Below, piece by piece: positions 15,327-17,703 of a DNA stretch of 17,703 nucleotides (positions are counted from its first letter, which is position 1; each line of letters starts with the position of its first letter). Source of the DNA: an uncultured Dialister sp. (GTDB taxonomy: Bacteria > Bacillota > Negativicutes > Veillonellales > Dialisteraceae); assembly GCA_900545785.1 (NCBI GenBank), contig URAA01000017.1, forward strand, positions 1 through 17,703, written 5' to 3'. A program made the position numbers and the translations under genes. The notes beneath the pieces are model-generated. The model saw nothing but the letters and a program-made list of their open reading frames with translations. It searched no databases and was not told the origin of the DNA.

Positions 15327-15367
15327 TCGGACGATGTAATTGTTTTAACAGAAATATTCACAAAATG

Positions 15368-15402
15368 GATTCGGTTCTTTTAAGAAAAACCGGGTCTTTT
15401 TA
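15368..15402 (+). terminator. Terminator of the transporter/aldolase operon
   Basis: GATTCGGTT (15368-15376) pairs with AACCGGGTC (15388-15396), with two G-U pairs, and is followed by five T. It lies 41 bases after the aldolase stop. Confidence 0.8.
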
Positions 15403-15501
15403 TTATGCGATAAATCATGAGAGTGAACCTGATTGAAAACTGATTGTCACAGGACGGATTATATACGGGATGTCAAAAAGAATAAATACCGGCACAGAAA
15501 A

Positions 15502-15540
15502 ACTGCATATCATAAGCGGATTTATTTTATGATATGCAGT
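15502..15540 (-). terminator. Terminator of the minus-strand B12-domain-like gene
   Basis: ACTGCATATCATAA (15502-15515) and TTATGATATGCAGT (15527-15540) form a perfect 14-bp stem. On the minus strand it is followed by TTTTT, so it ends the transcript of the gene at 15564-16061. Confidence 0.85.
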
Positions 15541-15563
15541 CTGAATTTTAAATGACAGGTGAA

Positions 15564-16061
15564 TTAATATTCGTCGGGATATTCTTCCTGTTCTTCTTTG
15601 GCAAGGGAGATCAGTAAGCGGAGCATGGTCAAGCTGATGTCTTCGAAAGCGGCCTCTTCATCAAAGGCGGCGATAATTCCATAACGGAAGAGAAGTTCTT
15701 TGTCTTCTTTTCTGACTTGATGAGCAGCAATGAGTATATCGTCCCTTCCGATCATTGCGAGTGTTTGTGACATGGGGATGACTGCTTTTGCCAAGTCGGG
15801 ACTTTTGGAAGTGTAAAAAATAAAGTGAACATCATTATCAGCTGCCGTTTGTGCCGAGGCACTCGGAGAAAGAAGGGGGCCTACATCCACATCCCATCCG
15901 TGATCGGCAAAGACGGTGGCAGCAATTTTTCTCGATTCTTTATCATCATCTTCTTCCAATTCAGGCAAGAATAATCTGGGACGCCGTCCGTCCAGTTCTT
16001 CAAATTGCCTGCTGAGTTCGAGCGCATCTTCAGTGAGTGAACCCTGTGCTTTTACCGTCAT
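15564..16061 (-). CDS. Stand-alone degenerate cobalamin-binding-domain-like protein
   Basis: This 165-residue protein aligns from about residue 26 to 150 with the C-terminal cobalamin domain of large MutB-type mutase subunits: RRPR (26-29), FADHGWDVDVGPL (51-63), NDVHF (76-80), GRDDILI (105-111) and a final helix ISLTMLRLL. The ligand motif DGHDRG of that domain is DDDKES here (38-43), so the cobalt-ligating His is Asp40 and the following Gly is Ser43. The family's GG of the tail groove reads AHQ (113-115). It should not bind cobalamin in the usual His-on way. N- and C-termini are acidic. The start at 16061 follows GAGGAGGAAAT; the alternative in-frame start at 16079 lies upstream of that site. 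It diverges from a riboswitch-controlled second mutase, suggesting a linked role such as regulation or assembly (inference). Confidence 0.8.
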   Translation of the reverse strand: MTVKAQGSLTEDALELSRQFEELDGRRPRLFLPELEEDDDKESRKIAATVFADHGWDVDVGPLLSPSASAQTAADNDVHFIFYTSKSPDLAKAVIPMSQTLAMIGRDDILIAAHQVRKEDKELLFRYGIIAAFDEEAAFEDISLTMLRLLISLAKEEQEEYPDEY

Positions 16062-16136
16062 TATTTCCTCCTCGTACAATACATAATATTAAAATATAAT
16101 TATTAAAAATAAGATTGCGAAAAGAATACTATAATT

Positions 16137-16165
16137 ATTATATGATAAAAATATTGAAAAAACAA
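16137..16165 (-). promoter_or_regulatory. Weak candidate promoter of the degenerate B12-domain gene
   Basis: On the minus strand a perfect TATAAT (16142 down to 16137) is preceded, at 17 bases, by TTGTTT (16165 down to 16160). The surroundings are extremely AT-rich, so chance matches are likely. Confidence 0.3.
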
Positions 16166-16230
16166 ATGACATATTTGAAATTAATATAATAAGATAAGAA
16201 ATAAATTACATATAATATCAGTTTTATTGA

Positions 16231-16259
16231 TTGACACTTAGAATATTATGAATTATACT
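16231..16259 (+). promoter_or_regulatory. Consensus promoter of the cobalamin riboswitch transcript
   Basis: A perfect -35 box TTGACA (16231-16236), a 17-base spacer and TATACT (16254-16259) give a start near 16266, about 28 bases before the first riboswitch helix. Confidence 0.85.
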
Positions 16260-16293
16260 AAAAATGTAGTTATTTAGACAATTTCATAGAGCT

Positions 16294-16434
16294 GACAGAT
16301 GCGAAAGCATAAAAGAGAATCCGGTATAAGCCGGAGCGGTCCCGCCACTGTAAAGGGAGTTTATATCAAGTATGTCACTGGGAAACCGGGAAGGCGATAT
16401 AAATGATGAACTTAAGCCAGGAGAACTATCTGTC
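16294..16434 (+). promoter_or_regulatory. Cobalamin riboswitch aptamer
   Basis: The closing helix pairs GACAGAT (16294-16300) with ATCTGTC (16428-16434). Conserved core elements occur in order: GCGAAAGC hairpin (16301-16308), GAATCCGGT (16317-16325), CCCGCCACTGTAA (16341-16353), GGGAAACCGGGAAGGCGAT (from 16380) and the B12 box AAGCCAGGAGA (16414-16424). This matches the adenosylcobalamin riboswitch family. Its 3' strand segment ACTATC (16425-16430) can instead pair with GATAGT (16514-16519) of the downstream terminator. Cobalamin binding, which fixes the closing helix, should therefore favour termination (an OFF switch). Confidence 0.95.
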
Positions 16435-16495
16435 TAAGAATCACCGTTATACCTGCGAGAGATGGGGAGGGGATTAAGGAAATATTTCCTTGTCC

Positions 16496-16530
16496 GGCTA
16501 TCATTATTCTCTTGATAGTCGATTTTTTTT
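16496..16530 (+). terminator. Riboswitch expression-platform terminator
   Basis: GGCTATCA (16496-16503) pairs with TGATAGTC (16513-16520), followed by eight T at 16523-16530. TTCTCTT (16507-16513) in the loop region can alternatively pair with AAGAGAA (16534-16540), which may be an extra competing fold. Just upstream a perfect palindrome AAGGAAATATTTCCTT (16476-16491) forms another hairpin that could serve as a pause site. Confidence 0.85.
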
Positions 16531-16557
16531 GATAAGAGAACATGATAAGGAGGTGCA

Positions 16558-16623
16558 ATTATCGGCGATTTGAAAATGATTCTTTCCGGTCATGACAAAA
16601 CCGAACAAAATATTTTTTATTGA
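16558..16623 (+). other. Possible leader peptide or decayed translation start
   Basis: A perfect ribosome binding site AAGGAGG (16547-16553) stands between the riboswitch terminator and the mutase gene, but no ATG, GTG or TTG lies at normal spacing. An ATT (16558) or ATC (16561) would open a frame of about 20 residues ending at TGA 16621-16623, with an internal TTG (16570) and ATG (16576). It could be a rare-start leader peptide, an accidental match or a remnant of an earlier gene start. Confidence 0.2.
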
Positions 16624-16701
16624 GTCGGTGTTTGATGACCCGTGAAGAGGATCATTTGTTTCCGGGGGATTGTCTAAAATTATTATAAGGAGGAAGTTTT
16701 C

Positions 16702-17703
16702 ATGGATGAACAAAAGTCCCAGGATTCGGTAAAACAGCTGACCGATCAAGAGTTAGAAGAAATATTGAGAAAATCAAATGAAAAAGCCGAATTTCCGCAA
16801 GTAGAGTTTGATGAATTTGAAGCCCCCACTTATGAAGAATGGGTGGAAGCATGTAATGCACTTTTAAAAGGCAAACCTTTCGATAAGATTATGTACACCG
16901 GTACATATGAAGGAATTACCTTTTCTCCGATTTATACAAAAAGTACAGGCCCGGATGCTACAGAAGATATCCTTCCCACCGATGATTATCCCGGCATGGG
17001 TGATTATTTGCGCGGTGCAACGGCAGAAGGTTATAAATGCGCTCCTTGGGGTATTGCTCAGGCTTGTGATGAAACATTGCCGAAAGAAAATAATGAACTT
17101 TTAAAACATGAAATCGACAGAGGTTCTACGGTTTATCATGTCCGCATTGACAGTGCGACGGCAGAAGGCATTGATGTAAAAGATGCCAAAGAACCGGGGG
17201 ATTACGGAGTAAGTATTACATCCTTGGAAGATATGCATACTCTGATCGACGGACTTGATTTTGAAAAAGTTCCTTTCATGATGTATGCAGGAGTATCTTC
17301 TCTCCGCCTGCTGGCACTCGTTGCTTCCGCGTTGAAAGCACAGGGAAAGGATGTCAGTCAGTTACACGGGATGATCGGGGCAAACCCGATAGGACAGCTT
17401 GTCCGCAACGGCAAACTTCATGCAACATTGGATCAGTACTATGATGAAATGGCGGAATGCATCCGCTGGGCAAGGAAAAATGCTCCGGGACTTCGCACCA
17501 TTATGGCAAGAAGTGATGTTTTCTCCCGCGGCGGCTGCAATGCGGTACAGGAAGTCGCTTATACTTTTGCAATGGCTGTGGAATATATTCGTCAGATGCA
17601 GGATCGGGGTATTGATATTCATGATATTGCGCAGTCCGTTAATTTCGGATTCAATACGGGCGCTACTTTCTATATTGAAATTGCAAAACTTCGTGCTGCC
17701 CGC
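16702..17703 (+). CDS. Methylmalonyl-CoA mutase small-subunit-like protein (MutA-type), 5' part
   Basis: The first 334 residues are visible and the frame runs off the window. Motifs are TYEGITFSPIYTKS, YLRGATAEGYKCAPWGIAQ, LHGMIGANPIGQLVRNG, APGLRTIMARSDVFSRGGCNAV and a tail reading FNTGATFYIEIAKLRAAR. These match the MutA/beta chain of heterodimeric methylmalonyl-CoA mutase, which has the barrel fold but supports rather than performs catalysis. The partner MutB, with catalytic and cobalamin domains, is expected just downstream. AAGGAGGAAG (16687-16696) precedes the ATG. The gene lies behind a cobalamin riboswitch. Together with the split mutase at 3798-5870 this implies two mutase systems in one genome. 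A MutA-like role is well supported; the reaction could be for a related acyl-CoA. Confidence 0.88.
   Translation, partial: MDEQKSQDSVKQLTDQELEEILRKSNEKAEFPQVEFDEFEAPTYEEWVEACNALLKGKPFDKIMYTGTYEGITFSPIYTKSTGPDATEDILPTDDYPGMGDYLRGATAEGYKCAPWGIAQACDETLPKENNELLKHEIDRGSTVYHVRIDSATAEGIDVKDAKEPGDYGVSITSLEDMHTLIDGLDFEKVPFMMYAGVSSLRLLALVASALKAQGKDVSQLHGMIGANPIGQLVRNGKLHATLDQYYDEMAECIRWARKNAPGLRTIMARSDVFSRGGCNAVQEVAYTFAMAVEYIRQMQDRGIDIHDIAQSVNFGFNTGATFYIEIAKLRAAR

Noticed and set aside
15403..15501. Possible small gene or RNA between the two terminators
   Set aside because: No open frame with a ribosome binding site and no notable secondary structure or promoter were seen.

Overview
The window looks like chromosomal DNA from a strictly anaerobic, propionate-forming member of the Negativicutes (Dialister/Veillonella/Megasphaera type). 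This is an inference from gene content: a nearly complete succinate-to-propionate module with a biotin-dependent, Na+-pump-type methylmalonyl-CoA decarboxylase, Firmicutes-style strong ribosome binding sites (AGGAGG), and an O-antigen ligase-like protein that suits a diderm Firmicute. No rRNA, tRNA, CRISPR array, insertion sequence or phage gene was seen.

Region 1 (1-1741): the 3' end of a flavodoxin-fold NAD(P)H oxidoreductase with a terminator, then a monocistronic O-antigen ligase/polymerase-type membrane protein with its own consensus promoter.

Region 2 (1757-9837): the succinate decarboxylation module. Order: CoA-transferase; two-gene methylmalonyl-CoA mutase (catalytic subunit plus separate cobalamin-binding subunit); MeaB-type GTPase chaperone; methylmalonyl-CoA epimerase; decarboxylase alpha, delta and biotin-carrier gamma subunits; strong terminator. 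Together they would run succinate -> succinyl-CoA -> (R)-methylmalonyl-CoA -> (S)-methylmalonyl-CoA -> propionyl-CoA + CO2, with CoA passed back to succinate. The membrane beta subunit (the Na+ channel) and the epsilon subunit are not here. A roughly 200-nt, densely folded leader that I do not recognise precedes the mutase genes. The CoA-transferase also has a long leader, and a further promoter lies before the decarboxylase genes.

Region 3 (9883-15402): a DeoR-family regulator divergent from a five-gene operon: phosphonate-type ABC ATPase, permease, class I aminotransferase, phosphonate-type binding lipoprotein, and HpcH/HpaI-type aldolase. The logic suggests uptake of an amino compound, transamination to a 2-oxo acid and retro-aldol cleavage. 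The substrate is unknown and I know of no described system with this combination.

Region 4 (15502-17703): a minus-strand gene for a stand-alone domain that resembles the cobalamin-binding domain of a large mutase subunit but has lost the cobalamin-ligating histidine motif. Divergent from it are a perfect promoter, a clear cobalamin riboswitch with a terminator, and the start of a second mutase system (MutA-like small subunit, running off the window). The 640-nt stretch 16062-16701 holds only these regulatory elements and one doubtful leader peptide. The 237-nt stretch 15327-15563 holds two terminators and nothing else that I can see.
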